Source of the DNA: an uncultured Saprospiraceae bacterium
Lineage (GTDB): Bacteria > Bacteroidota > Bacteroidia > Chitinophagales > Saprospiraceae
Assembly (NCBI GenBank): GCA_905480605.1
Contig: CAJQRD010000037.1
Span: 1-64,000 of the forward strand
Reading direction: 5' to 3'
DNA length: 64,000 nucleotides
Shown: piece after piece, positions 46,906-56,599 of the stretch
Layout of the letters: each line of letters starts with the position of its first letter
Numbering within the stretch: the first letter of the stretch is position 1
Notes under the pieces: model-generated
The model's input: only the letters and a program-made list of their open reading frames with translations
Databases searched by the model: none
What the model was told of the DNA's origin: nothing
Made by a program: the position numbers and the translations under genes

Positions 46906-47436
46906 ATGGCTATAGGTAGACCCTTTAACTTACAAAAATGGATTGATGAAAACCGTGATGCTCTAAAACCACCCGTTGGCAATAGAAATCTATATAAAGA
47001 TGCAGGTGATTATATTGTTATGATAGTTGCTGGACCAAATGCGCGAAAAGATTATCACTACAATGAAACAGAGGAATTGTTCTATCAAATTGAGGGCGAT
47101 ATCATTGTTAGAATTCAAGAAGATGGTAAGGCTGTCGATATTCCAATCAAAGAGGGTGAGATGTTTTTATTACCAGCGAAAGTTCCTCATTCACCTATAC
47201 GTGCTGACAAATCAATTGGATTGGTTGTCGAATTGAAAAGGTCGCCTGAAAACAAAGATGGTCTTATGTGGTTTTGTGACAATTGCAACAACAAACTTCA
47301 TGAAAACTATTTTGATTTAAAAAACGTGGAAAAAGATTTCCTTCCTAGATTCAAAGAATACTACTCAACTGAAAAGTTTAGAACCTGCAGTAAGTGTGGT
47401 GAAGTCATGGAAACCGACAAGAGATTTATAGAATAA
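46906..47436 (+). CDS. haaO: 3-hydroxyanthranilate 3,4-dioxygenase
   Basis: A 176-residue cupin that opens 3-hydroxyanthranilate on the way from tryptophan to quinolinate and NAD. Iron ligands are visible in RKDYHYNETEELFYQIEGD (His, Glu) and PAKVPHSP (His). The C-terminal rubredoxin-like iron site of bacterial enzymes is present: WFCDNCNNKLHE and RTCSKCGEVME, i.e. two CxxC pairs. Other kynurenine pathway genes are not in the window. The stop at 47436 is directly followed by lpxH. Confidence 0.95.
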   Translation: MAIGRPFNLQKWIDENRDALKPPVGNRNLYKDAGDYIVMIVAGPNARKDYHYNETEELFYQIEGDIIVRIQEDGKAVDIPIKEGEMFLLPAKVPHSPIRADKSIGLVVELKRSPENKDGLMWFCDNCNNKLHENYFDLKNVEKDFLPRFKEYYSTEKFRTCSKCGEVMETDKRFIE

Positions 47437-48180
47437 ATGGCCATATATTTTGCGTCAGATTTCCATTTGGGTTTAGACAAACCCAAACCTTCCAAAGAAA
47501 GAGAAAAAATAATCATCAAATGGCTTGATTCAATCCAATCAGATGCTGAAGAAATCTACTTGCTTGGTGATATATTTGACTATTGGTTTGAATATAAAAA
47601 TGTTGTCCCAAAAGGATACACCAGACTCTTAGCCAAGTTAGCTGAATTCACAGACAATGGTATTCCTGTTCATGTTTTCACAGGCAATCACGATATGTGG
47701 ATGTTTGGATATCTCAAAAATGAACTGGGCGTCATCCTTCATAAAAAACCACACCTCAAAACCATTCATAATAAAGTATTCTTGCTCGGGCATGGAGATG
47801 GTCTTGGTCCTGGGGATAAAGGATATAAGTTTATAAAAAGATTATTTTCTTCTAAAATTAACCAATGGTTATTTGCAAGAATTCATCCTAATACTGGTAT
47901 TTGGCTTATGAAAAAATTCAGTCAAAAATCTCGTGAATCAGAAAAAGAAGTTATTTCCTTTCTAGGTGAAGAAAAAGAAAGATTGATAAGGTACGCCGAG
48001 CAAAAAGTGAAATCCACTTATTTTGATTACTGTATTTTTGGTCACAGACACTTGCCAATTGATTTTACTTTAAAAAACAACATAAGTCGCTATATAAATA
48101 CTGGGGATTGGCTTTGGCATTATTCCTATGCAAGATTTGATGGGCAAGAATTACAATTAATGACCTTTGCTAATGATTAA
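47437..48180 (+). CDS. lpxH: UDP-2,3-diacylglucosamine diphosphatase LpxH
   Basis: A 247-residue calcineurin-type phosphoesterase of lipid A synthesis. Metal motifs occur in the proper order: SDFHLGL, LGDIFDYWFEY, TGNHDMWMFGYL, LGHGDGLGPGD and FGHRHLPID. The WFEY and GLGP parts favour LpxH over other phosphoesterases. It is a peripheral membrane enzyme making 2,3-diacyl-GlcN-1-P. It starts with no gap after haaO, and its end overlaps the next gene by 8 bases. Confidence 0.93.
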   Translation: MAIYFASDFHLGLDKPKPSKEREKIIIKWLDSIQSDAEEIYLLGDIFDYWFEYKNVVPKGYTRLLAKLAEFTDNGIPVHVFTGNHDMWMFGYLKNELGVILHKKPHLKTIHNKVFLLGHGDGLGPGDKGYKFIKRLFSSKINQWLFARIHPNTGIWLMKKFSQKSRESEKEVISFLGEEKERLIRYAEQKVKSTYFDYCIFGHRHLPIDFTLKNNISRYINTGDWLWHYSYARFDGQELQLMTFAND

Positions 48181-49021
48181 TCATATTAAAATATCCAATG
48201 TCATCTGTTTAGCATCTTATATCGTCCTTATAGGATTATTTCTTGTGTCATGTAAAAGTACTACTGTCAATATAGATACCATCTCAGCATCAAGTTCATT
48301 GTCGCCTTCAAATAAATACAAGCTCTTAGAGTTAGATGCTTTTGGAAACACCTATCTTCTTACCAATAAAAACGTACTTCAAAAGTTTGATGAAAATAAC
48401 AAATTACTTTTTGAATATTCATTCAATAGGCAAGGTCAAATTTCAAGAGTTGATGCAAGGAACCCTCAAAAGATTCTGGTTTACCTTCAGGAGTTTCAAA
48501 ATATTGTTTTCCTAGACAATACATTATCAGTAATCAAAACATTAAACTTGGAAAGCCTTGGTTATTGGGCCATCAACAATGTGGCACTGTCAAATGACAA
48601 TTTCATTTGGATTTATGACCCCAATGTTCATCAGTTGATTAAAATAAATGAGAATGGTCAACGCGTTTTACAGTCTAATGAATTAATACAAGATAACATT
48701 AGCGATGCTTTTGTCACTAGAATTATGGTCGACAATAACAAAGTCTATCTCGCTTGCGAAAATCAAATTATTTGTTTCAATCAATTTGGTCAGTTTGACA
48801 AAGTTTTGCCTCTTGTGTATGATAAAATACAATTGTTCAACAATCAGTTACTTTTTCTAAAGGATAAAACAATTAGCAGACAAAGCTTAAAGGTAGAGTA
48901 TTTATTTGAAGAGAATGATGTTATCCATACCTCAACCAAAGCACTCATAGGTTTCAAATTAAGCAAAGAAGGTAAACTCTTTCTTTTAGAGGCTGCAGGG
49001 TTGACTCACACTCAACTTTAA
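48173..49021 (+). CDS. Lipoprotein of unknown function, beta-propeller-like
   Basis: A 282-residue lipoprotein. The ATG at 48173 is chosen; a TTG two codons earlier is possible. The lipobox is GLFLVSC near residue 25. The mature part consists of repeated short strands such as KLLELDAFGNTYLLTNKNVL, QKFDENNKLLFEYSF and LIKINENGQRVL, suggestive of an NHL/TolB-type propeller, but no clear repeat signature. I know of no assigned function. It overlaps lpxH by 8 bases and its stop overlaps the start of the MFS gene by one base. Confidence 0.65.
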   Translation: MINHIKISNVICLASYIVLIGLFLVSCKSTTVNIDTISASSSLSPSNKYKLLELDAFGNTYLLTNKNVLQKFDENNKLLFEYSFNRQGQISRVDARNPQKILVYLQEFQNIVFLDNTLSVIKTLNLESLGYWAINNVALSNDNFIWIYDPNVHQLIKINENGQRVLQSNELIQDNISDAFVTRIMVDNNKVYLACENQIICFNQFGQFDKVLPLVYDKIQLFNNQLLFLKDKTISRQSLKVEYLFEENDVIHTSTKALIGFKLSKEGKLFLLEAAGLTHTQL

Positions 49022-50190
49022 TGAAATCTAGGAGATTCATATTGTCAATAATCGTTTTTGCTCAATTTTGTTGTACATCAATTTGGTTTGCCAGCAATGC
49101 TGTCATGGGTGATTTAATATCTACATTCAATTTAACTTCAAATGCTTTGGGACACTTAACTTCAGCTGTTCAATTTGGATTTATTTCTGGAACATTGACT
49201 TTAGCATTATTGATGATTTCTGATAGATTTTCTCCAAGCAAAGTTTTTTGTATTTCTGCAATTTTTGCCGCTCTGTTTAATGCCTCTTTGATTTTAGAAT
49301 TCAACTCCATTTGGAGCTTGGTAACTCTAAGGTTTCTAGCTGGATTTTCTTTGGCAGGCATTTACCCAGTAGGTATGAAAATAGCAGCTGACTACTTTCC
49401 CAAAACATTAGGGTTAGCCTTGGGTTTTCTGGTAGGTGCATTGGTATTAGGAACTTCCTTTCCTCACCTTCTTAAAGGTGCCTCAATTGGTTTGTCATGG
49501 ACACAAACAGTAATAGGAACGTCATTTTTGTCACTGCTGGGAGGTGTTTTGATGATTGCATTGATCAAAGATGGTCCCTACCGAAAAGCTGGCAAAAAAC
49601 TTGACTTGAAAGCATTCTTTAAGGTTTTTGAAAACAAGTCATTTAAGTCTGCTGCCTTTGGTTATTTTGGGCATATGTGGGAACTGTACGCTTTTTGGGC
49701 TTTTGTCCCAGTAATTGTAAGTTTTGGCTTACATGATAAAGAGGTATCTAACCTTGCATTACTTTCCTTTTTCATCATTGCAATTGGATGTATTGCTTGT
49801 GTTATCGGAGGATATCTTTCACAAAAAAGGGGCACTGCAAAAATCGCTTTTTATAGCTTGTCATTATCAGCCCTATGCTGTTTACTTTGTCCTATTGTAT
49901 TGACATACTTTCCATTTACAATTAGAATACTTTTCTTACTCTTATGGGGAATGTTTGTAATTGCAGACTCACCTTTATTTTCTACAATGGTTGCAAGTAA
50001 TGCTGATGCAGAAATTAAAGGAACGGCATTAACAATAGTAAACTGCTTGGGTTTTGCAATAACCATTATAAGCATTCAGATATTAACCTATTTGAATCAA
50101 ACATATGACAGCCCTTATGTTTTTTTGATTTTGATTGTTGGACCAATAATTGGTTTATGGACAATTAGGAAGCCTATTACAATCAATTAA
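49021..50190 (+). CDS. Major facilitator superfamily transporter
   Basis: A 389-residue inner-membrane protein with about 12 hydrophobic segments. The N-terminal half carries the MFS loop motif region ISDRFSPSKVFCISAIFAAL and the RFLAGFSLAGIYPVGMKIAA block with the conserved Arg; the central loop is basic. Substrate cannot be told. The gene ends by overlapping the convergent sialidase-like gene by 8 bases, and its start overlaps the lipoprotein stop. Confidence 0.85.
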   Translation: MKSRRFILSIIVFAQFCCTSIWFASNAVMGDLISTFNLTSNALGHLTSAVQFGFISGTLTLALLMISDRFSPSKVFCISAIFAALFNASLILEFNSIWSLVTLRFLAGFSLAGIYPVGMKIAADYFPKTLGLALGFLVGALVLGTSFPHLLKGASIGLSWTQTVIGTSFLSLLGGVLMIALIKDGPYRKAGKKLDLKAFFKVFENKSFKSAAFGYFGHMWELYAFWAFVPVIVSFGLHDKEVSNLALLSFFIIAIGCIACVIGGYLSQKRGTAKIAFYSLSLSALCCLLCPIVLTYFPFTIRILFLLLWGMFVIADSPLFSTMVASNADAEIKGTALTIVNCLGFAITIISIQILTYLNQTYDSPYVFLILIVGPIIGLWTIRKPITIN

Positions 50191-51493
50191 TCAAAGCCGT
50201 CCAGACGCTTAATTTTTTTTCGTGCATCTGGGTCCAAATTGGCCTAACGCGCCCATTATGTGCGCTGATGTCATTGTAGTCACCAAAAAACAAGAGTGAA
50301 TTGGGCTTGAAGCTTTCAGAATTGATTTTTATGTTTGTAAATGACTTAGCGCCATTTTCTGAATAGGCTAAATATACATCTGTAGTTGCATCATCATGAT
50401 GACGTCTATCATAATAAACAATATAAATATTACCCGTACTTTGATCAACATCCATCCAGCTTAAAAACTGATGTTTCCCAGGTAAGTCATTGTTAACTCT
50501 TATTGGTTTTGACCATTTGTTACCGTTGTCTGAAGATGTAGCAATCCAAATATCCGTATCTTCTTCACCGTTACGTTGATCTCCCCAATTGACATAAATA
50601 TTACCTTTGTTAGGACAATTTGATCTGTCAACTTGTGTTACCGGCATACCATTACAACGTGAAATTCCTGGAATATTAAATGTCCAACCCCCAGGTTGAT
50701 CTGCGACAACCTTATCTTTATCCATCCATGTTTTTCCCTTGTCAAAAGAACGGTCAAAATATATTTTATTATCATAAGACCAAGCCACATATATTTCTCC
50801 ATTTGCACCAACACAGGGTACTGCCCCTTCTGTTGTTTGGTCATCATCCAAACAGTTCCCCTCATATTGACTTATTGCCAATGGGCTTGTCCAAGACTCA
50901 CCCTCGTCTGTAGATTTAGAAAACAATATTCTTGAGTGGTCATTTTCATCTTTGCTGTTATACAAGTCAAACTCAGTCCAGGTGACATATATAGTATTGT
51001 CATTTGGATCAATTGCCAACCATTGCTTGTCTTGATCTTTTGGAGTTCTTGGTAAGGTAAAACTTCCATCATTCCATGTTTGACCTTTATCTGTAGATTT
51101 TTGTATGACGATACGGTCTAAGAATTCTGGATCCGAGTAAGCCTTCCCTTTTGGATTCGATAAATGCGCATAATAAAAATTACCATTATAATCTGCCCGC
51201 ACAACTGGATCTCCATATACACCATAACTTGACTCAAGCCTGTTGATTGACCATGTTTGTCCACCATCATTTGAGACATAAACTTTATCCAAAATGGCTC
51301 CAGCCACTATATTGTTGGGATCTGTGCTATTGATACAAATTGAAGGTTCGCATGGGCCAAAGGATTTACCTTCTTCAATTTTAACAGCTTTTATTTCATT
51401 GTTATTTATAGATACTAACTTATGACTGGTTGGCCTATTACAAGCTAAAAAACAAATTAAAATCAAACATAAAAAGATGTAAATATCTTTCAT
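50183..51493 (-). CDS. Sialidase-fold (BNR/Asp-box) lipoprotein
   Basis: A 436-residue lipoprotein (LILICFLACNRP lipobox near residue 18). At least five Asp-boxes are spaced along the sequence: SNDGGQTW, STDKGQTW, STDEGESW, SFDKGKTW, SSDNGNKW, as in six-bladed sialidase propellers. The blades also contain repeated DPNNxxxxxW-type turns (AIDPNDNTIYVTWTEFDLY). The catalytic Arg triad and Tyr of true sialidases could not be placed with confidence, so enzymatic activity is uncertain. It starts immediately after the frr stop on the minus strand, an unusual neighbour. Confidence 0.72.
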   Translation of the reverse strand: MKDIYIFLCLILICFLACNRPTSHKLVSINNNEIKAVKIEEGKSFGPCEPSICINSTDPNNIVAGAILDKVYVSNDGGQTWSINRLESSYGVYGDPVVRADYNGNFYYAHLSNPKGKAYSDPEFLDRIVIQKSTDKGQTWNDGSFTLPRTPKDQDKQWLAIDPNDNTIYVTWTEFDLYNSKDENDHSRILFSKSTDEGESWTSPLAISQYEGNCLDDDQTTEGAVPCVGANGEIYVAWSYDNKIYFDRSFDKGKTWMDKDKVVADQPGGWTFNIPGISRCNGMPVTQVDRSNCPNKGNIYVNWGDQRNGEEDTDIWIATSSDNGNKWSKPIRVNNDLPGKHQFLSWMDVDQSTGNIYIVYYDRRHHDDATTDVYLAYSENGAKSFTNIKINSESFKPNSLLFFGDYNDISAHNGRVRPIWTQMHEKKLSVWTALIN

Positions 51494-52057
51494 TTATACA
51501 GTCATTATCTCTACTTCCTTGATTTCTATCAATTTGTTAATTGACTCGCCGTAAGCCTTAACTATATTCTGTACTTCAGCTTCTTTTCTTTTTCCTTGAT
51601 CTTCTGGAAAGCCATCTTTGACCTCACTTTTGATTATTTGAATCATTTTTTGTCTTTCATTTCTTATGCTCACTTTTGCATCTTCTGAATGACTTTTGGC
51701 AACTTTAACCAAGTCCTTTCGCCTCTCTTCAGTTAAAGGTGGAATTGTAATCCTAACAAACTCTCCATCATTCATTGGAGTCAAACCTAAGTTTGCTGCG
51801 AATATGGCTTGCTCAATTGAGCTTAATAGTTTTTTGTCCCAAGGCTGAATAGAAATTGTTTTAGAATCTGGTGTTGACAAATTTGCTGCTTGATTTAATG
51901 GTGTAGGTGTACCATAGTAATCTACGATAATTCCATTCAACATTGCAGGCGATGCCTTACCTGTTCTTAATTTAAACAATTCATCTTTAAGGTGATCGAT
52001 AGCTTTATCCATATTTCTTCTCCCAAGAGAAAAAGCTTCATCAATAGAATCACTCAT
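51494..52057 (-). CDS. frr: Ribosome recycling factor
   Basis: A 187-residue protein that splits post-termination ribosomes with EF-G. Family blocks are seen: DKAIDHLKDELFKLRTGKAS, LLNGIIVDYYGTPTPLNQAA near the start, TISIQPWDKKLLSSIEQAI, LGLTPMNDGEFVRITIPPLT and TEERRKDLVKVAK, plus the C-terminal coiled coil. The usual partner pyrH is not next to it. Confidence 0.96.
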   Translation of the reverse strand: MSDSIDEAFSLGRRNMDKAIDHLKDELFKLRTGKASPAMLNGIIVDYYGTPTPLNQAANLSTPDSKTISIQPWDKKLLSSIEQAIFAANLGLTPMNDGEFVRITIPPLTEERRKDLVKVAKSHSEDAKVSIRNERQKMIQIIKSEVKDGFPEDQGKRKEAEVQNIVKAYGESINKLIEIKEVEIMTV

Positions 52058-52135
52058 AATTATTTTTTTTATGCTAATATAAAAATTGGTTGCTAACCAA
52101 TATAATTAATGTTAATAATTGTACATAAAGTTTCA

Positions 52136-52837
52136 TTATCGCCTAGAATTCATGTACTTCATTAAAAAATATAGAAACATTGCCAAACTAGATAATGCTT
52201 GTACTACATATGTCATGGCTGCCCACCACAAAGATTTTCTAGCGCCATCATATTCTGGACCTTCTGTAATTCCTGTGTTTTCTAAATATGCCAATGCCCT
52301 TCGTGAAGCATCAAACTCAACAGGTAATGTTACCAATGAAAAAAGACAAGTCATTCCAAATGTAACTGTTATAAGTAATAAAAAGATACTACCTGATCCA
52401 CCACTTGTTGAAGATACACCGAAGCCAACCATGGTTGCCATAAATAAAAACTTTTGAGCCTTTGATGACATTTGTACCAAAGGAACCAATGAAGATCTCA
52501 TATTCAACATTGGGTAATTATCCGCGTGTTGTACAGCGTGGCCACATTCATGAGCAGCAACTGCTGATGCCGCAATTGTTCGTTGATTGAAAACAGGCTC
52601 ACTTAATGCGATTGTTTTAGTTTTTGGGTTGTAATGATCAGTTAAAACCCCTCTGGAAGCAACAACTTTAACATCATTTATATTATAATAAGCAAGCATT
52701 TCCTCAGCCACTTCTTTTCCCGACATGCCTTTTCTCAAGCCTTGTTGACTAAATTTTGCAAATGTTGACTTTAACTTACTGCTCATTGCCATACCTAATA
52801 ATGAGAAAAAGCCCATAATTAAAAAATATCCACCCAT
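52136..52837 (-). CDS. YugP-type membrane zinc metallopeptidase
   Basis: A 233-residue membrane protein of the neutral zinc metallopeptidase family 2 (YugP). The zinc motif is AAHECGHAVQHA (HExxH-type, about residue 97), preceded by VLTDHYNPKTKTIALSEPVF. Hydrophobic helices flank it at the N-terminus (about 2-20) and after residue 125 (three segments). The family's substrate is unknown. It lies 7 bases after serS. Confidence 0.88.
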   Translation of the reverse strand: MGGYFLIMGFFSLLGMAMSSKLKSTFAKFSQQGLRKGMSGKEVAEEMLAYYNINDVKVVASRGVLTDHYNPKTKTIALSEPVFNQRTIAASAVAAHECGHAVQHADNYPMLNMRSSLVPLVQMSSKAQKFLFMATMVGFGVSSTSGGSGSIFLLLITVTFGMTCLFSLVTLPVEFDASRRALAYLENTGITEGPEYDGARKSLWWAAMTYVVQALSSLAMFLYFLMKYMNSRR

Positions 52838-52844
52838 TTTTTGT

Positions 52845-54125
52845 TTATTTTATCATATCAAATCCAGTATACCTTCTAAGGACTTCCGGAATAACTATTC
52901 CTTGATCAGTTTGATTGTTTTCCAACAGCGCGGCTATTATTCTCGCCAATGCCAAAGCACTTCCATTTAGAGTATGTGCAAACTGGCTTTTACCATTTTC
53001 ATCCTTAAACCTTAATTTTAGTCTATTGGATTGAAAGGTTTCAAAATTTGAAACAGAACTCACCTCCAGCCATTTCTTTTGAGCTGCAGAATACACCTCA
53101 AAATCATAGGTCAAAGCAGAAGCAAATGTCAAGTCTCCACCACATAAACGCAAGATTCTATATGGCAGTTCCAATTTATTAAGCAAGCCTTCAACATAAG
53201 CAACCATTTGATCTAAAGTATCATGAGATTTACTTGGATGTTGAACTTGTACTATTTCAATTTTATCAAACTGATGTACCCGATTCAGACCTTTTACATC
53301 TGATCCATATGATCCAGCCTCTCTTCTAAAACATGGCGTATATGCTGTATATTTAAAAGGAAATTGGTCTTCTTTAACTATTTCGTTTCTCAAAATATTG
53401 GTTACAGGGATTTCGGCTGTAGGAATAAGATACAAGTCATCTTTTTCCATATAATACATTTGACCTTCTTTATCAGGAAGTGACCCCGTACCCATAGCTG
53501 AAGCTGCATTAACAAGAAGCGGTGGAACAATTTCTTCATACCCTTCAGCAATTGCTTCATCCAAAAAGAAATTTATTAAAGCACGTTGTAGTCTAGCGCC
53601 TTGTTTTTTAAATACAGGAAATCCTGCACCAGTAATTTTCACACCCAACTCAAAATCAAGTATGTCATACTTTTTAGCCAAATCCCAATGCGGAATCGCA
53701 GATTCGGCCAATTGTGGCAATTCAGCAGTCCAATCCTTAACCAAGAGGTTATCATCCTCAGTAAGCCCATCAGGTACTTTAAAGTTTGGAACATTGGGAA
53801 TAGTAAAAAGATGGTCGTTAATAGTAGAAATGCAATCAGAAAGTAACTTTTCATTTTCTGAAATCTTTTCTTTCAATACTTCAACTTTGGATTTTGCTTC
53901 ATTGGCAGCATCTATTTGTCCAGATTTAAACAATTGTCCAATTTCCTTGGAAATGGTGTTTCTTTGGGACAAAAGTCCATCATTTTCTGTTTGAACAATT
54001 TTTCTAGCATCGTCAGCAACAATTACTTCATCCAATACTTTCAATGCCTCTTCTGACCAACCTCTTTTCTTGAGTCCATTGGCAACAACATCTCTTTCTG
54101 TTCTAATTCTTGAAACTTCTAACAT
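52845..54125 (-). CDS. serS: Seryl-tRNA synthetase
   Basis: A 426-residue class II synthetase. It has the N-terminal coiled coil that grips tRNA-Ser (about residues 25-110), motif 1 around GARLQRALINFFLDEA, motif 2 TPCFRREAGSYGSDVKGLNR then VHQFDKIEIVQV, and motif 3 HTLNGSALALARIIAALLEN. Length is normal. It leads a minus-strand run serS, zinc peptidase, frr, sialidase-like gene. Confidence 0.97.
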   Translation of the reverse strand: MLEVSRIRTERDVVANGLKKRGWSEEALKVLDEVIVADDARKIVQTENDGLLSQRNTISKEIGQLFKSGQIDAANEAKSKVEVLKEKISENEKLLSDCISTINDHLFTIPNVPNFKVPDGLTEDDNLLVKDWTAELPQLAESAIPHWDLAKKYDILDFELGVKITGAGFPVFKKQGARLQRALINFFLDEAIAEGYEEIVPPLLVNAASAMGTGSLPDKEGQMYYMEKDDLYLIPTAEIPVTNILRNEIVKEDQFPFKYTAYTPCFRREAGSYGSDVKGLNRVHQFDKIEIVQVQHPSKSHDTLDQMVAYVEGLLNKLELPYRILRLCGGDLTFASALTYDFEVYSAAQKKWLEVSSVSNFETFQSNRLKLRFKDENGKSQFAHTLNGSALALARIIAALLENNQTDQGIVIPEVLRRYTGFDMIK

Positions 54126-54460
54126 TTCATACTTTATTTAAGCCAGCAAATATACTACTTATCAACGATTCATTGATTCCTATAAAAAATTGAATTGGTA
54201 GTTTTTGTTAGAACATCACATTACCTAACAGAAGAATCTTTAATACGCCTTATCTTTTGACTTATTTAAACAGTTCAATTCATATTTTACTGGTTAAATG
54301 ACATTTATATAGTTTTAATCTTGTTTTTGTTAATAGAATAAGTATATATTTGCTCCGAATTCAATATTTGATACAAATTCATTCCTTTTGAATTCTTCAA
54401 CCATTTTCCCACATTATTTTTATCGGAAAAATATTTTAACCTAATAATATTATTAATAAG
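54126..54460 (+). promoter_or_regulatory. rho leader with TAnnTTTG promoter
   Basis: The 335-base divergent gap between serS and rho. TATATTTG at 54345-54352 fits the Bacteroidota -7 box, with TTG at 54321-54323 as a -33 partner (21-base spacer). This places the transcript start near 54358 and gives rho a leader of about 100 bases, long enough for autoregulation. No other feature was seen in the gap. Confidence 0.5.
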
Positions 54461-56179
54461 ATGTATGACATTCTTCAATTAAATGAAATGCTCGTCCCTG
54501 AGCTAAAAGAAATTGCTGAACAACTTGAATTAAAAGGATATAAAAGATTAAGCAAACAAGACTTAATTTACAAAATCTTAGATCATCAAGCTATTGTTGG
54601 CAAGGACACAAAGTCAGCCCCAAAGAAATCTGCCTCCACAGTTACCCCTAAAGCAGAAAAACCAAAAAGTAAAAAAGTTCCAAAAAAAGAAGAAGCTAAA
54701 GAAAAACCACAACCCAAAGCAAAAGAGGAATCTTTAGAAGCTCAAAGGCAGACACCAAGGGCGAAAAAAGTAAGTGCCCCTAAAAAAGAAAAGGTAGAAT
54801 CTGTAAAAAAAGAAACCAATCCAGAATCTAGAGAGCCTAAAGAGCCTAGAGAGCCTAGAGAAAAGAAAGAAAGTAGGGATACTCGCGATAGCAGAGATAG
54901 CAGAGACAACCGTGAAAACAGAGATAGTCGAGATAATAGAGATCGAAGAGATAATAGAGATAATAGAGACAGAAGAGATAATAGAGAAAGAGACAATAGA
55001 GATAGAGACAGAAGGGATAGCCAAACAGAATCAAATGTTGCAAGGTTCAATGTTGACGTAGATGGTGTAATTGAAGGTACTGGTGTACTTGAAATGATGT
55101 CTGATGGTTACGGGTTTTTAAGGTCTTCTGATTATAATTATTTATCATCACCTGATGATATTTATGTCTCACCTTCACAAATCAAATTATTTGGTTTAAA
55201 GACTGGTGACACAGTTCAAGGAGCGATCAGACCACCTAAAGAAGGTGAAAAGTATTTTGCTCTATTAAGAGTTTCCAAAATAAATGGTCTAGATCCTGAT
55301 AAAACAAGAGAAAGAATTCCATTTGAATACTTGACACCCCTTTTTCCTGAAGTTAAATTTAACATGTGTAATCACCCTGCGGGTAAAGATTACGGTAACA
55401 GGATGATTGATTTATTTACACCTATTGGTAAAGGTCAAAGAGGTTTAATCGTTGCACAACCTAAAACAGGTAAAACATTCTTGTTGAAAGATATAGCAAA
55501 TGCAATTGCGGACAATCACCCTGATTGTTACATGATCGTATTGTTAATTGATGAAAGACCTGAGGAAGTTACGGATATGCAGAGAAGTGTAAAAGCTGAG
55601 GTTATTGCCTCGACTTTTGACCAACCAGCAGACAATCACGTAAGAGTAGCGAATATCGTTATTGAAAAGGCAAAAAGAATGACTGAGTCAGGACATGATG
55701 TTGTTATCCTTTTGGATTCAATTACACGTTTGGCAAGAGCATACAATACTGTTTCTCCATCTTCAGGTAAAGTACTATCTGGTGGAGTTGAGGCAAGTGC
55801 ACTTCAAAAACCTAAGAAATTCTTTGGTGCTGCGCGTAATATTGAAAATGGAGGTTCATTGACAATTTTAGCCACTGCTTTAACAGAAACAGGATCTAAA
55901 ATGGATGAAGTAATCTTTGAGGAGTTCAAAGGTACTGGTAATATGGAGCTTCAATTAGATAGATCTTTATCTAACAAGCGTATCTATCCAGCAATTGACC
56001 TGACAAGATCTAGTACAAGAAGAGAAGATCTTCTTTTAGATAGCAACACTCTTAAAAGAATGCATGTACTAAGAAAGCATTTAGCAGATATGAAATCTGA
56101 TGAAGCAATGCTTTTCTTAAAGAAGCATATGGTAGGAACCAGAGACAATGATGAGTTTATGGATACTATGAATGGTTAA
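54461..56179 (+). CDS. rho: Transcription termination factor Rho with long Arg/Asp-rich insertion
   Basis: A 572-residue RNA helicase, about 150 longer than E. coli Rho. The Rho_N/SAP-like head is at residues 1-45. Residues 50-123 are Lys/Pro/Glu-rich, and residues about 124-187 are a low-complexity run of RD, RDN and RDS units. The cold-shock-like RNA-binding domain follows ([20 protein letters not shown]), then the ATPase core with Walker [14 protein letters not shown], Walker [18 protein letters not shown], the Q-loop region [20 protein letters not shown] and the terminal [18 protein letters not shown]. Disordered insertions at this place are known in Rho of Bacteroidota and actinobacteria and add RNA binding or condensate formation. 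A strong terminator follows. Confidence 0.96.
   Translation: MYDILQLNEMLVPELKEIAEQLELKGYKRLSKQDLIYKILDHQAIVGKDTKSAPKKSASTVTPKAEKPKSKKVPKKEEAKEKPQPKAKEESLEAQRQTPRAKKVSAPKKEKVESVKKETNPESREPKEPREPREKKESRDTRDSRDSRDNRENRDSRDNRDRRDNRDNRDRRDNRERDNRDRDRRDSQTESNVARFNVDVDGVIEGTGVLEMMSDGYGFLRSSDYNYLSSPDDIYVSPSQIKLFGLKTGDTVQGAIRPPKEGEKYFALLRVSKINGLDPDKTRERIPFEYLTPLFPEVKFNMCNHPAGKDYGNRMIDLFTPIGKGQRGLIVAQPKTGKTFLLKDIANAIADNHPDCYMIVLLIDERPEEVTDMQRSVKAEVIASTFDQPADNHVRVANIVIEKAKRMTESGHDVVILLDSITRLARAYNTVSPSSGKVLSGGVEASALQKPKKFFGAARNIENGGSLTILATALTETGSKMDEVIFEEFKGTGNMELQLDRSLSNKRIYPAIDLTRSSTRREDLLLDSNTLKRMHVLRKHLADMKSDEAMLFLKKHMVGTRDNDEFMDTMNG
54830..55020 (+). repeat. Low-complexity tandem repeat encoding RD/RDN units in rho
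   Basis: Short purine-rich units (AGAGATAAT, AGAGACAGC and variants, mostly 9 or 6 bases) are repeated about twenty times and encode alternating Arg-Asp with Asn, Ser or Arg. The arrangement suggests growth by slippage, so length should vary between strains. Confidence 0.8.
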
Positions 56180-56214
56180 TTCTACGGAGTTTATCATGAA
56201 TCATTAAGACTTAT

Positions 56215-56247
56215 AAGGAGCGGAAACATTGAGTTTCCGCTTTTTTT
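56215..56247 (+). terminator. Terminator of rho
   Basis: A perfect 9-pair stem, 56219-56227 with 56233-56241 (AGCGGAAAC / GTTTCCGCT), a 5-base loop and a seven-T tract. It lies 40 bases after the rho stop. Even the gene for Rho uses an intrinsic terminator. Confidence 0.9.
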
Positions 56248-56310
56248 ATGTCAATAACCGCTTTGGAGAATTTAATATGATCAAAACACTATAAAAAGTT
56301 GCTTTAACTG

Positions 56311-56341
56311 TTGTCTTTAAGATAAATAAACTATATCTTTG
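56311..56341 (+). promoter_or_regulatory. Predicted promoter of rpmH
   Basis: TTG at 56311-56313 and TATCTTTG at 56334-56341 are separated by 20 bases, a good match to the Bacteroidota primary promoter (TTG, 19-21 bases, TAnnTTTG). The expected start lies about 40 bases before the L34 ATG. Confidence 0.6.
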
Positions 56342-56386
56342 CCATCCTTTTAAAACAAAGGGCCTAATTAAGAAATACGATTTACC

Positions 56387-56542
56387 ATGAAAAGGACTTT
56401 TCAACCATCTAAAAGAAAAAGAGTTAATAAGCACGGCTTCAGAGCACGTATGGCTACTAAAAATGGTCGTAAGGTTTTGGCTAACCGTAGAGCAAAAGGT
56501 CGTTACAAGTTGACTGTTTCTGACGAAATGCACACAAAATAA
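56387..56542 (+). CDS. rpmH: 50S ribosomal protein L34
   Basis: A 51-residue protein, [20 protein letters not shown] then [19 protein letters not shown], the universal L34 sequence, with a short C-terminal extension ([12 protein letters not shown]) typical of Bacteroidota. It is too short for most gene finders with a 60-codon limit. It lies 57 bases upstream of rnpA, the classical order. Confidence 0.97.
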   Translation: MKRTFQPSKRKRVNKHGFRARMATKNGRKVLANRRAKGRYKLTVSDEMHTK

Positions 56543-56599
56543 TTGCTATTCGTAGCAGATTACTACTCTATTACAAGTTGGGTACTTTATCTTTGAGTC

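Noticed and set aside
54734-55050. Long minus-strand reading frames rich in Leu/Ser or Ile/Ser opposite the RD-rich part of rho
   Set aside because: They are the antisense of a low-complexity repeat; the plus-strand frame is the well-supported rho gene.
56588-56595. Promoter directly before rnpA
   Set aside because: The TATCTTTG box is only 5 bases from the ATG and lacks a TTG at the right distance, so co-transcription with rpmH is the better explanation.
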